DNA of 64,000 nt from Bursaphelenchus xylophilus (GCA_904066235.2 CAJFCV020000002.1:2294001-2358000), one strand, 5' to 3'. Positions 1 through 8,566 are shown, counted from the stretch's first letter. A program made the numbers and translations. The notes: a model not told the origin generated them from the sequence alone.

Positions 1-167
1 TTGCTTCATAAAAGGAAAGCCTTTTCGAAAGACGAGATGGCCATAGACTGGTGGGAATATCATGTCGGTCACGTAGATGTTGCATTTTCTTGCCGTATCG
101 AAAGCCAAATGCTCATCCTCCTAAAACAACGGTCTTAAGCGTTATTTGTAACATATAAAAGTACTGT

Positions 168-489
168 CAGCCTGTCGGGAAAATAGTGAGGATTTTTTGC
201 AGCAAAATGGCTCGCCTCGTGGCAGTCGCACACCAAATCTCCAACCGCGGCTAACCGCGACAGTTGCTTGGGAAATTCCAAGGCGCGACCAACCCACATT
301 ATTTTCCCGACAGACTGATATTTTCGTAAGATGTAGGGCATTTTTCGCGTCTCCCGGGGAAATAATGAGCCCTCTGTTGCATCGACAAATCGCATCGCGA
401 GCGAGAAAATGAATTGTGTCGCGACAAAATCAAATTGTTTTTCACTTCAGTGGCCCGCTCGGCGCAGCGCATTGCGCTCATTACTTTCA
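168..489. repeat. Two MITEs of the TCAGTCTGTCGGG family in receptor L intron 6
   Basis: The first copy (168-320) has degenerate TCAGCCTGTCGGGAAAATAG at one end and ATTTTCCCGACAGACTGATA at the other. A second, GAGC-type copy (350-489) is bounded by GGGGAAATAATGAGC and GCGCTCATTACTTTC. Confidence 0.75.
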
Positions 490-1542
490 ATAGCTCTACT
501 TACATATCTCAAGAGTACGGCCCCGGGCTCATCCAGCATATCGACGACGTGATGTAATGACGCTCCAAGTCTGAGCGGGTTCGATTCCAGCGCCTTCCGC
601 ATCGCGGTGAAATCCGCGGCATTTGAGTGGATGACAGTTTCGTAAAAGACATTTCGCTTTGTCACCTCCACCAAATGCAGAGTTCCGTCGGCCACAAGTG
701 ATGTGAACTGCGCAAAAGTCGTGAAAGGAATTGGAGGCTTTGGTCGGACTAGATTTGAAAAAATGTAGGAGCTGAGAACGCCCATCACGACTGTGCACTG
801 GATCAGGGAGAAGATTACCATCGATATTTTTCCTGAAAGGCTCCGAACCATAGGATGAAAAGATTTATTGCAGCAATTTTAATGCCATAAAGTACCTACC
901 GGCAGTCAAGCTGTGTTGCAGTGTTTCAGACTGCATTAATTGAAGGCGTAACATTTGCCATGCCAATTCGAATACGCTCTCCGTTGAGTCGCGCTGGAAT
1001 AATTTTAGCGTCAAATTTTTAACCTACCTTTTGAACACGGGCTTCAATTCGGTTGACAAAGATGCAGAGAGCACATTGAACCAGTAGAGCTGTTACTATT
1101 CCAATCCAAGCCGAGTAATGATAGCTTTGGAAGAAGGCAAAATATTTATTCCAATCGTCACGGGGAAGGTTGAGAAAGGCTTTGCAATACGACTGAAAAG
1201 ATTGTATCTTAACGACAAGGTCGGTATATCAGTCTATCGGGAAAGTAATGATCACAATGTCGTACCGAAAATCACAACGCAAAATGAATTGTGTCGCAGT
1301 AAAATAGCATTGCTTTTGATTGGCGCAGCGACATTATGCTCTTTGTCATCCCGATGGTATTTCTTTACAAACTAGTGACTCACAAAATAGAGAGGTTTGG
1401 TGAAATCGAAAAATTCTCGGCGAGCGTCGTCCTGGAAAACTGTTAAGGCAAGCGTGTCGGCTGCTCCATTGTGAATCAGACCCAAAAACCCATCGATTGA
1501 ACCGTTGACCTATGAGACAGAGATTAAATAGTGACATTATTA

Positions 1543-1688
1543 CCTATCAGTCTGTCGGAAAATAATGTGGATTCGTCGCACCGCGGAATCGTCCAATATC
1601 GCTTCGCCACGGCTAGCGGCGACTGTGAATTTGGTGAGTGGCGAGGCAAGACGGACAAAGCCACATTATTTTCCCGACAGACTGATAG
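1543..1688. repeat. MITE, TCAGTCTGTCGGG family, in receptor L intron 2
   Basis: The copy is bounded by TATCAGTCTGTCGGAAAATA and TTATTTTCCCGACAGACTGA followed by TA. A degenerate relative lies at about 1229-1355 in intron 3. Confidence 0.8.
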
Positions 1689-1746
1689 AAGAATAGCAGA
1701 GGGTTATTCTGCAACGCCTAACCTATTCAACTCACCACTTGTCCCA

Positions 1747-1752
1747 CATATG
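1747..1752. repeat. Target-site duplication, left copy (CATATG)
   Basis: CATATG lies directly before the first AG of the left terminal inverted repeat. The same six bases directly follow the right repeat at 19576-19581. Polintons characteristically make 6-bp target duplications. One copy belongs to the host exon, where it supplies the missing six bases of exon 2 of the receptor gene. Confidence 0.95.
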
Positions 1753-2434
1753 AGTAGTAATGTAACCACAAAATCGGCAACTTTTTTTTTTTGCCGATTT
1801 TGTGGTGTTATGAAAAAAAATGATCGGAGGGATACTGTAGGACTTTTTTTTGAGGGGGGAGGGGGGCGGTGCGTGATTATCATATTTATAACTTTTTTTT
1901 TGGAGGGTGTATGTTTTTTTGTATGTGGATTTTTAATGTGCTTTTTTAATTATTCCGATGGATTACTGTATTTTTTTTCTGGGCGGTATGTCTTAAAGAA
2001 GATCTGAGAATTGGGTAAAAATCCCACAAAATCTGCAGATATGTTACAACTTTAATGTGTTTTTTAAATGACTCCGTAGGATTACTGTAGTATTTTGGCG
2101 GTATGTCTTAAAGAAGCTAGTGCCCCCCTCGAGAATTGGGTAAAAATCCCACAAATTCTGCAGATATGAGAGGGGCGGAGCTTAGGGCCTCATAAATGAG
2201 GGCCAGACCTTTTATAGGTAAAAATCCCACAAATTCTGCAGATATGTTATCAGAGGGCGGAGCTTAGGGCCTCAAAAATGAGGGCCAGAGCTTTTATAGG
2301 CATATATGGTCATAAAAAATATTATACAGAAAATTTTTAAAAAGGGGGACGGAGAAAACCGCACAAAAACAAAAACAGTAAAAATCCCCCAAAATCGACA
2401 TGAAAAAAGGTAAAAAAACAGAGCGCGAAAAAAA
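1753..2434. repeat. Left terminal inverted repeat of the Polinton (682 bp)
   Basis: It matches the reverse complement of 18894-19575 almost base for base. Similarity stops just after CAGAGCGCGAAAAAA. It contains a subterminal hairpin (1765-1806) and short internal repeats built from GGTAAAAATCCCACAAA and CTGCAGATATG units near 2015, 2131 and 2218, the last two coupled to AGGGCGGAGCTTAGGGCCTC. Short open frames here exist in both copies and look like by-products of the repeat sequence, not genes. Confidence 0.95.
1765..1806. repeat. Subterminal hairpin in the left terminal repeat
   Basis: A perfect 16-bp stem (ACCACAAAATCGGCAA at 1765-1780, its complement at 1791-1806) encloses a 10-nt loop that is almost all T. 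It begins 12 bp inside the element. The mirror copy is at 19521-19563 with a slightly longer A loop. Possible roles are integrase recognition or terminal-protein/replication initiation; this is inference. Confidence 0.85.
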
Positions 2435-2548
2435 CAGAGCGCGAAAAAAAACATTCTAAAATTTTGCAATTAAATTAACATAAAATAAAAAACAAAAAAA
2501 CAAAAAAAATGTAAAAGGAATAAAAAATAATTGTGATTCCAAATAAAT

Positions 2549-2894
2549 ATGTGGAACGGTCGGGTGTTTGAAAAAATAAACCCTCCACCGTCATCATGTG
2601 GATTATGGCCTAAATGCCCTGAAGGATTCCTGTGTAAAGAATCATATGAGTGAGTTTTGATTACAGCTTTTAATTTTTTTTTCTTCTAGTAGAAAGGTTC
2701 GACTATGTTTGCCCCGATGGTTAGGATCTGTGGAATCTATTGAATCTTTACCGTCTAATCAATCGATGGTGCCCCAAATCTTTTCTCCACAGATAATTGC
2801 AGGAACCTCATTGATTTTTGTGATGTGTGGGATTGTATGTCTTCTACTAGGAATCTTTATTGGCCGAAGATCATTTCAATATATAAAGTTATAA
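2549..2894 (+). CDS. Small type III membrane protein, Cys-rich ectodomain (paralogue A), spliced
   Basis: Two exons, 2549-2649 and 2690-2894, are separated by a 40-nt intron with GTGAGT donor and TTCTTCTAG acceptor; the spliced frame gives 101 aa. The N-terminal ~60 residues carry four cysteines (17, 23, 29, 40) in the pattern C-P-x4-C-x10-C-L-P-R-W. One hydrophobic segment spans about residues 69-91 and is followed by a short basic tail. There is no clear cleavable signal, so an N-out topology is likely. The 100-aa product of 9031-9333 has the same Cys pattern, the CLPxW motif and the same membrane segment position, so the two are probably diverged duplicates. I recognise no known family. 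Position as first gene after the left repeat and a virion-like cargo suggest a virion or envelope membrane protein; that role is inference. Confidence 0.75.
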
Positions 2895-2987
2895 AGTAAT
2901 AAATTTTTCTTTTTCTGAAAAAATCTGTTGGGTAATTTATTCAAAAAGACACTTTACGGGGGCGGGGCACAAAAACGGTAAATTGAG

Positions 2988-2996
2988 TATAAAAAG
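2988..2996 (+). promoter_or_regulatory. TATA box (TATAAAAAG) for the OB-fold gene
   Basis: It lies 37 bp before the ATG at 3025 (start to start), in otherwise non-coding DNA. This spacing recurs before other genes of the element. Confidence 0.6.
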
Positions 2997-3024
2997 AAGT
3001 AAGGTAAAAGAGATATTGGTCATA

Positions 3025-3557
3025 ATGATTTCTAAGGACGCAAAGATGGCTAAACTGAGTAAAGAGGAGTAAGTCAGAGTCTTTAAGGATTTGTAATCAG
3101 ATTTTGTAGATCCCGAATTATCTACACCCGAAAAGAGGTTGTAAATGGTAGAACACGAGAAGTTGTCCTTATTTTCGTTGATAACGAAGAGAATTCCCAC
3201 AGCCTAAAATTAATTGGAGAAAAGGCGGAAAAGTATGAGAATTTGGAGAGAGGACAAATCGTGATTATCAGGAATACAAGCATCAATCCCAAGCCTACAA
3301 TTATGTTTACGCACACGGAGCTCCCAGAAACTACAATCATATCCCCAACTGAAAAACCAAAACCAAATCTAGAGGATTTTCTCCAACCTCTGCCAGCTCC
3401 AAAGACCCCTAGCAAAAAAGACGAGCTCGTCCAGACTCTGCCAACTCCAAAGACTCCTCGCAAAAGACGCCAACTTGATAGCACAACTCCCTTTACCCAG
3501 CCGTTTGAAGAAGGACTCGAACCTCCCAATAAATTAAACAAAAGATTATTTGATTAA
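3025..3557 (+). CDS. Predicted OB-fold ssDNA-binding protein with Pro/Lys tail (paralogue 1), spliced
   Basis: Exon 1 is 3025-3068 (ATG), followed by a 32-nt intron (GTAAGT donor, AATCAG acceptor) and exon 2 3101-3557, giving 166 aa. Residues ~24-90 follow the replication protein A-type OB pattern: a strand TREVVLIFVD, then HSLKLIGEKAEKY (compare the 'LWG..AE' of RPA), then a glycine turn and strand RGQIVIIRNTSI. The tail is low complexity, basic and proline-rich with a tandem motif (LPAPKTPSKK then LPTPKTPRKR). A single-stranded DNA-binding function in protein-primed replication is the natural reading, inferred from pattern only. The minus-strand gene at 17966-18692 has a similar core (FNTISVIMKD ... 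RVGTIATVENAK). The 32-nt intron is exceptionally short; the ORF alone would lack the first OB strand. Confidence 0.68.
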
Positions 3558-3565
3558 TCAAAATC

Positions 3566-3573
3566 TATAAAAG
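3566..3573 (+). promoter_or_regulatory. TATA box (TATAAAAG) for the packaging ATPase
   Basis: This perfect TATAAAAG lies in the short gap after the OB-fold gene, 45 bp before the ATPase ATG at 3611. Confidence 0.65.
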
Positions 3574-3610
3574 AATTGTTAAAACATAAGTAGTAAATAA
3601 AAGCGAAAAA

Positions 3611-4240
3611 ATGATTGTCGAAGAGAAAGATTTGAGATTTAAACACCCTTGCGCTATTTTAACCAGTGGCCCATCGTCTTCGGGGAAGTCTAGTTTTGTG
3701 ATTAAGCTTCTTGAAAACATAGATTCGCTTTTATCACCAGAACCAAAAGAAATTGTTTATTGTTATGGAGAATTTGGCACTCATATATTAACGCTGGAAA
3801 GTATGGGTGTAAAAACGTATAGTGGAACCCCCTATGATGACCTATTAAAACAACAAAAGAAGCCATTTCTGTTAGTGCTTGATGATCTAACTAGTAGTGT
3901 GGGAGAGACTTGGCTAGAGGACGTTTTCACAAAGAGATCTCATCACAATGACTTTTCTGTTATTTTCATAACACAAAATGCATTCGACAAAAAACTTCGT
4001 GTTCCCCGAATTAATTCACAGTATTTGATTCTAATGAAAGCTCCGAACGCCTCATTACAAATCCGAACATTGGGGTCCCAACTGTTTCCCAAAACAAAAG
4101 GGTTTTATGATGCATATTGCGACGCGACGGCAATTCCGTATCAATACTTATTAATAGATCTTCACCCTACAACTCCAAATCACCTGCGTCTCAGGGCGAA
4201 CATCTTTCCAGGCGAAATTCAGACGGTTTATAAGTTATAA
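3611..4240 (+). CDS. ATP: FtsK/HerA-type genome-packaging ATPase
   Basis: Single exon, 209 aa. Walker A is GPSSSGKSS (residues 20-28) and Walker B is LLVLDDL (residues 87-93, with D91-D92). A following FITQN segment matches the sensor strand of A32-like packaging ATPases. The length is usual for Polinton ATPases. It should pump the element's DNA into a preformed capsid, supporting the idea that Polintons form virions. It starts at the first ATG after a TATAAAAG box. A second TATA box for the next gene overlaps its stop codon. Confidence 0.92.
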   Translation: MIVEEKDLRFKHPCAILTSGPSSSGKSSFVIKLLENIDSLLSPEPKEIVYCYGEFGTHILTLESMGVKTYSGTPYDDLLKQQKKPFLLVLDDLTSSVGETWLEDVFTKRSHHNDFSVIFITQNAFDKKLRVPRINSQYLILMKAPNASLQIRTLGSQLFPKTKGFYDAYCDATAIPYQYLLIDLHPTTPNHLRLRANIFPGEIQTVYKL

Positions 4241-4244
4241 AAAG
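4236..4244 (+). promoter_or_regulatory. TATA box (TATAAAAAG) overlapping the ATPase stop codon
   Basis: It lies 40 bp before the ATG at 4276 and overlaps the TAA of the ATPase gene. The next gene therefore probably has its own transcript. Confidence 0.55.
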
Positions 4245-4275
4245 ACCATAAATACAGAAGTGTTTACCATCAGTA

Positions 4276-4593
4276 ATGTCTAGCCATTTGAAATTTTTAA
4301 AATCTTTGTCATCTATAAAAAGCGAGAGAAAAAGAAGGGAATTTGTAGACAATTTGGAAAAAAAGCAAATAGAGTTTTTAGTTGAAATTTGTTATAATTT
4401 ATTGAAGGGTAACATAAAATTGACCAAAAAACAGAAAGAACGTTTATTGCCTCACGCAGATTTCATAAGGGCAGTTGCCAAGAAAAGAAGTACAAACGGA
4501 GCGAAAAAAATACTCCAAAAAGGCTCCGGAATTCCGTTTGCTGCTTTCATTATACCTGCAGTCTTGGAACTGACTAAAAGACTGTTGCAATGA
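4276..4593 (+). CDS. Small basic conserved Polinton protein (core pX-like)
   Basis: Single exon, 105 aa, rich in lysine. The first 70 residues are predicted helical (LEKKQIEFLVEICYNLL, then LTKKQKERLLPHADFIRAVA). The end is K-x-I-L-Q-K-G-S-G-I-P followed by a hydrophobic segment (FAAFIIPAVLELTKRLL). A short protein ending in a 'KxxLxQKGxG + hydrophobic' motif is widespread in animal Polintons, next to the ATPase and protease. Its role is uncertain; DNA-condensing core or membrane-active minor virion protein are the usual suggestions. The stop overlaps the next start by 4 nt (ATGA at 4590-4593). Confidence 0.7.
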   Translation: MSSHLKFLKSLSSIKSERKRREFVDNLEKKQIEFLVEICYNLLKGNIKLTKKQKERLLPHADFIRAVAKKRSTNGAKKILQKGSGIPFAAFIIPAVLELTKRLLQ

Positions 4594-5618
4594 AAAAATT
4601 TTTTTTGGTGCCTCAAGATCTTTATGAGGGCTTTATGAAGGGAGTTTCTCTTGACAATTTTTCCGACAAGATTGTAGACAGTGTTATGGCTGATAAAAAA
4701 ATGAATTCCTCAAAAAAGAATTTTTTGTTGAATCAGAGACTTCCAGGATTTTTGAAGCATAAAAAAATCATTGAGTCAAAGCCTGTTAAAGTAGAATTAA
4801 CTAATGGAACTATTGCTACCAAAATTAACGAAAATTTTGTTGAAAATTCAGCTGAGGAAACTGGATTACCTAATCTTATTCCTCAGAAGATAGCTCAGAC
4901 AGAAAATCTTGAATCTGAACTCATAACAACTCGAGAGCAGTCATTAAGAACTCCAGAACGCGTTGAATTTGAACCCTCGGTTAGACCACAAACACCAGAA
5001 AACCTTGCGCCCTCAACTTCAACTCCAATCAGTCGATTTGGTACCAATCTTCAAAAACAAGATCGGAAAAGCGCCTACAATGCTTTGCTAGGTCAACTAA
5101 AAGCAAATGCCAGAGATTTTGGTTTATCCCCAAAAGGGAGAATTTCGAAGCCTAACAATAATGGATGGTATGGACATAGTAATTGGAGAGCCGTAATGAG
5201 CAAATGGCTAAACGAAGGCCAAGGTCAAAATATAAGTGGTGAGGATACTCTAATGAAACGCTTACAAAATGACAAAAGGACCAGAAATCATTTGGAGACA
5301 TTGCTACGCCTCAATAGCCCCCCAATGCGCCTTAAAAAAAATCAGCTAGGAAATGGATTAAAAATAAATGACTGGAAAAAAATATGTAAGTCTATAAATA
5401 CATTTTACTTATCTTGCTTATTTACAAAAAAAATGTATTTGCCTGAAATCCCTAATCAGTGTGGAAAATATTCTGACTTTATCTTTTGCTTCCTTTACAT
5501 TGGTTCACTACTAGGATTTTTTAGCATTTTTGCTCTGAAAAAACTCCCAAGTTATGGACGAAAGGCAGATTCGGAAGATAATGAGAACCCACCCTCTAAC
5601 CAGAACCAACTTCATTGA
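4590..5618 (+). CDS. Conserved Polinton protein of unknown function upstream of the protease
   Basis: The uninterrupted frame is 342 aa. It begins MKKFFLVPQDLYEGF, a start I associate with Polinton proteins encoded before the protease. A Ser/Thr/Pro-rich middle (residues ~110-150) is followed by a conserved-looking block with NGWYGHSNWRAVMSKWL and a final tryptophan in NDWKKI. A strong donor (GTAAGT at 5386) directly follows that motif. Splicing to the acceptor at 5521-5524 would end the protein at 5538, before the protease start. The unspliced frame instead overlaps the protease by 65 nt and adds a hydrophobic tail. I favour the spliced shorter form (~268 aa) but cannot prove it. A virion structural role is likely. 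The ATG overlaps the previous stop. Confidence 0.65.
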   Translation: MKKFFLVPQDLYEGFMKGVSLDNFSDKIVDSVMADKKMNSSKKNFLLNQRLPGFLKHKKIIESKPVKVELTNGTIATKINENFVENSAEETGLPNLIPQKIAQTENLESELITTREQSLRTPERVEFEPSVRPQTPENLAPSTSTPISRFGTNLQKQDRKSAYNALLGQLKANARDFGLSPKGRISKPNNNGWYGHSNWRAVMSKWLNEGQGQNISGEDTLMKRLQNDKRTRNHLETLLRLNSPPMRLKKNQLGNGLKINDWKKICKSINTFYLSCLFTKKMYLPEIPNQCGKYSDFIFCFLYIGSLLGFFSIFALKKLPSYGRKADSEDNENPPSNQNQLH

Positions 5619-5991
5619 AGTTTTATCAATTGATGAAGTAGAGATACCCCGAAAACTTCCAGCATCATACATAATTAATACAGATCCCTCGACGAAACCT
5701 GGTAGTCATTGGACCGCACTTTTTTTTCAGCAATCTCTTGAAAAACCCCTCTTTTTCGATTCCTTTGCATGCCCCCCTCCCCATCAGATTTCTAATATTT
5801 TTCCGAATGTAATCAAATGGACAATCCCTGTTCAAGGCATTTTTTCGGATGTTTGTGGACATTATTGTATTTTGTTTATCTATCTACACAGTCTTGGTTT
5901 ATCAAACCACGAAATTGCTTTGAAACTCTCAAAAATCGATGATAAAAACATGAAATCAATAATTAAATCTATATTAACAATAGAACAATAA
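5554..5991 (+). CDS. PRO: Adenain-type (C5) cysteine protease
   Basis: Single exon, 145 aa, starting MDERQIRKIM, the usual length and start for Polinton proteases. The catalytic set of adenovirus protease is visible: H52 in GSHWTALF, D69 in FFDSF, Q94 in PVQG and C101 in DVCGHYC. YIINTDPSTKPG before the histidine matches the family. It should process capsid precursors during virion maturation. It follows the 4590 gene and converges with the minus-strand PAZ-like gene at 6077. Confidence 0.92.
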   Translation: MDERQIRKIMRTHPLTRTNFIEVLSIDEVEIPRKLPASYIINTDPSTKPGSHWTALFFQQSLEKPLFFDSFACPPPHQISNIFPNVIKWTIPVQGIFSDVCGHYCILFIYLHSLGLSNHEIALKLSKIDDKNMKSIIKSILTIEQ

Positions 5992-6076
5992 ATAAGATAT
6001 AGTGACAAGTATCGGCAAAACTTGTTGTATATTTTCAAAAAAAATTACGTTATTGTTTCAATTGTTTATTAACGAA

Positions 6077-6427
6077 TCAAATAACAGAAACAAGCTCCAA
6101 GGGGTACGCATTGTAAGAATTTCCCTCGCGAATTTGTAGGCAGTTTAAGGTGAAATAAGTGACTACTTTTCGATGTTTGACGTAGTAGAATTGCCTCAGA
6201 TTGATGTCGAGATACCCATTATATGCAGGATATCGGTTGGACCCCAAGACCGTAAAATTAACGAACGTGACTGGCAGGGGTCTAGGAACTCCATAATTAG
6301 TCATCAGTTTTAGGTTTTTAATTTCCTTTAAAATCTCGGCTCTGGAGTGACGGTCAAAGATGAGCTCCTTCAGTCCTAAGACATCAATTTCGTATTTTTC
6401 GCACAAATATTGGAGAAGAGTAGGCAT
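6077..6427 (-). CDS. PAZ-domain-like mini-protein (candidate small-RNA 3'-end binder)
   Basis: Minus-strand single exon, 116 aa from the ATG at 6427. The order of motifs matches the Argonaute PAZ domain: ILKEIKNLKLMTNYG (PAZ 'KEIKGLKI..TH'), a short strand VNFTVLG, then FYYVKHRKVV..YFTLNCLQI (PAZ 'YFYDKYKIQLKYPHLPCLQV') and a terminal YPLELVSVI (PAZ 'LPLEVCNIV'). No PIWI, MID or N domain is present; the protein is essentially only the PAZ fold. PAZ domains bind 3' ends of small RNAs. A free PAZ in a virus-like transposon could compete with host Argonautes, or serve in an unrelated nucleic-acid role; function is inference. The gene lies downstream of the TBP gene in the same direction, with TATAAAAG about 100 bp before the ATG. 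Confidence 0.68.
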   Translation of the reverse strand: MPTLLQYLCEKYEIDVLGLKELIFDRHSRAEILKEIKNLKLMTNYGVPRPLPVTFVNFTVLGSNRYPAYNGYLDINLRQFYYVKHRKVVTYFTLNCLQIREGNSYNAYPLELVSVI

Positions 6428-6519
6428 TATTGCAGACAAATTAGAAAAAAATTTATTGATCCGAGAAAAAACAAAAAGTTACGACAAAGTGAATAACAAA
6501 AGGCGAAGACTGCGTGGGG

Positions 6520-6527
6520 CTTTTATA
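6520..6527 (-). promoter_or_regulatory. TATA box (TATAAAAG) for the PAZ-like gene
   Basis: A minus-strand TATAAAAG lies about 100 bp before the ATG at 6427, further than before the other genes. It sits just past the 3' end of the TBP gene. Confidence 0.45.
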
Positions 6528-6534
6528 GATATAT

Positions 6535-7135
6535 TTATTTGGAAGAGGCCTCCAGCTTTGGAAGAATTTTGTGAAGACAAATTCGAAAGTCCGTGTCATA
6601 TTTTGCCCCAGTCATGACCAGTTTACCAGAAGTGAAGACCAACACTGTGATTTTTGGGCGTAATAATCGCATGTTTAGACCCGGAAAAATCTCAGGTTCA
6701 TAAAAACATTGAACGCGGTCCAAGTCATACAGCTTTGTTAAGTTAATCTTTTTTCCAAAATTAAATGAAGAAACAATATTTTGCACTTGGAACTTGCTGT
6801 ATTTTACATCGAAATCCAAATACTTTTTGACGTCCTCAAATGATTGCCTTTAAAAGTTTTTTGTCGTTCTAAACAGTTTCCTTACCTGCTCTGGGCGATA
6901 TTTTTACAGCCCGTTGACACCATTTTGCCGGACTTGAATACCAAGACAGTAGAGTAGCCCATTTTTATAATAACCGCACCAAATTTTTCAGGGTTATATT
7001 TTACTTCCGGATGTCCTTGTTTAATCTTTAACAAATCGACTTTGCCATCTTAAAACATTTTAATATTTTTATAATTTTTTTCTTACTCGAGGATACTGTA
7101 GCAATAATATTTTGAATAATATAACGACCTTCCAT
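6535..7135 (-). CDS. TATA-binding protein (TBP) homologue, three exons
   Basis: Exons 7087-7135, 6886-7048 and 6535-6847 are joined by two 38-nt introns (GTAAGA...TTTTAAG and GTAAGG...TTTAAAG), giving 174 aa, the length of a bare TBP core. Both TBP repeats are present. Repeat 1 has IIQNIIATV, YNPEKFGAVI and LVFKSGKMVSTG; repeat 2 has VQNIVSSF, YEPEIFPGL and LVFTSGKLVMTGAK. The four DNA-kinking phenylalanines align at F39, F54, F125 and F142, the central Asn at N9 and N94, and the TFIIB-contact loop YEPE is kept. The protein should bind TATA boxes and could recruit host TFIIB and RNA polymerase II. It starts 20 bp after the major capsid gene and has no obvious TATA box of its own. TBP is not part of the standard Polinton gene set, so this looks like a captured eukaryotic gene. 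Confidence 0.9.
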
Positions 7136-7155
7136 GACCTAAGCAAAAAATTAGA

Positions 7156-8492
7156 CTAAGCTGAAATATCGGTGGACAAATTTCTTTGAGAGTCGATCAT
7201 AAGGCACGAGTCCATTTCGGACTCAACAATAAGAATATAACCCTCAGAGGGCACGGGCTTCGAAAATCGAATATTGACGCTTGTGGCACCTCTTCTTATT
7301 AGATCAAAAGAATTCATATCTTCTTGATTTGTAGTCATGTTGAATACATAAATTGCATGGCCTTCTTTGAACATCTCCCGGGTGATACAGTTGGAATGGC
7401 TTGAGAAAGCGAAACTTAAATTATCTTGGAGATCATAGTATGCCCTGAGATAACAGTTAGTTTCATAATTCAGCTCGTAAGGAGCGTTGGGATAATTGAG
7501 CCCCCCAGCTGATAAAGTTATTGACCTCACGTGCGCATTAATGAAATTAAAAGGTGATTTTTTCGACTCTGAGTTAAACGAATTATTGCTAACGATACCC
7601 AAGACTACTCTTCGGGGAACCTGTTCAGTGAATAAGGTAGTAGAAAATTCGGTCTGGTTTGGAGAAATGAAGTAGTGTTTCATTTCTGAGCGCTTCATTG
7701 GATACATAGCAGGATTTTTTAGAAGGGTGTTGTTTAACCCCACATTTACTCCATCATTTAGCTCGAGACTCTTTGTGTAAAATTTACAATCTGTTATTAC
7801 GAGCCGATAATCATTTTCATCATGAATTTCAAGACAAAACGCCTCTCTGTGAGGCATGATTTCGACTTCGAGCTGTAAAAAAAACTTTTTGGACATTTGC
7901 TTTAGAACGTTACCTGCATATGATTGAGTAAATACAAAGGTTGTTGGAATAAATTGGCAAATATTTTTGTAATAAATTGGGCTTTTCCATCCAAAAACAA
8001 TGAACGGCGTGATTTAAAACCTGAATCTTCGCTGTTATCAATTTTCTCGGAAAATTTCCACCCAATACATCCAAGATGTGTTTCCAACGAATCTCGAGGG
8101 AATGTCAGAATACAATCCCAATATGTTTTGAAACTCTGCATAGAATTTGAATTGTAAATTTCTTGGCCATTTAACAAAATTTTCATATTTGCTATATATG
8201 TGGCTCCTAGCCCCTGGATTACACTAACTTTGTCGGTGTCTTCAATTTTCACCCATTTATCATCGTCGCTTTTTTTCTGGAGTTTAAATGTAGTCATTAG
8301 ATATGATTTGCTGAGATCCAAGTATCCGGATCCTGAGTCTATCCGGAAACGGTATGGAGCAGTTTCGATAGGATTCAATGTCAGATTCTCATTGTATTGA
8401 GATCGACAGGCAGAGATATTAGTTTCAGGTAGATTGAACAAGTTTAAGGCTGAGGTTACAGTCTCCGAACTTTTGGCATCAATTTTCTTCAT
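7156..8492 (-). CDS. MCP: Major capsid protein (double jelly-roll), two exons
   Basis: Exons 7914-8492 and 7156-7872 flank a 41-nt intron (CAG|GTAACG ... TTTACAG|CTC), giving 431 aa. Exon 1 has the signature start of Polinton capsid proteins: LNLFNLPETNIS, YRFRIDSGSGYLDLSKSYL, KILLNGQEIYNS and a closing QQPLYLLNHMQ. Exon 2 continues directly with LEVEIMPHREAFCL, then PRRVVLGIVSNNSF and SPFNFINAHV, as in the C. elegans transposon-derived F54H12.2 group. The intron lies between the two jelly rolls. A TATAAATA box sits 34-41 bp upstream of the ATG. It should build an icosahedral shell with the candidate minor capsid protein at 15804-16766. Confidence 0.9.
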
Positions 8493-8525
8493 GATTTATC
8501 ATCATTTAATTAGAGTTTATTAGAG

Positions 8526-8533
8526 TATTTATA
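8526..8533 (-). promoter_or_regulatory. TATA box (TATAAATA) for the major capsid gene
   Basis: On the minus strand it reads TATAAATA, with its 5' end 41 bp before the capsid ATG at 8492. Confidence 0.65.
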
Positions 8534-8566
8534 GATATAACGCTTATTTTCAAGTAATTTAATTTA

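Noticed and set aside
1531..2007. 158-codon plus-strand open frame across the left Polinton boundary
   Set aside because: It crosses a MITE, the target duplication and the terminal repeat, is low complexity (runs of F and G) and has no protein motif.
2272..2469. Small hydrophobic frame in the left terminal repeat, with a twin at 18855-19055
   Set aside because: Both are duplicates because the repeats are duplicates. Composition follows T-rich repeat DNA and there is no independent sign of coding.
3122..3541. 139-codon minus-strand frame opposite the OB-fold gene
   Set aside because: It is the antisense shadow of a spliced gene with good splice sites and a recognisable fold pattern.
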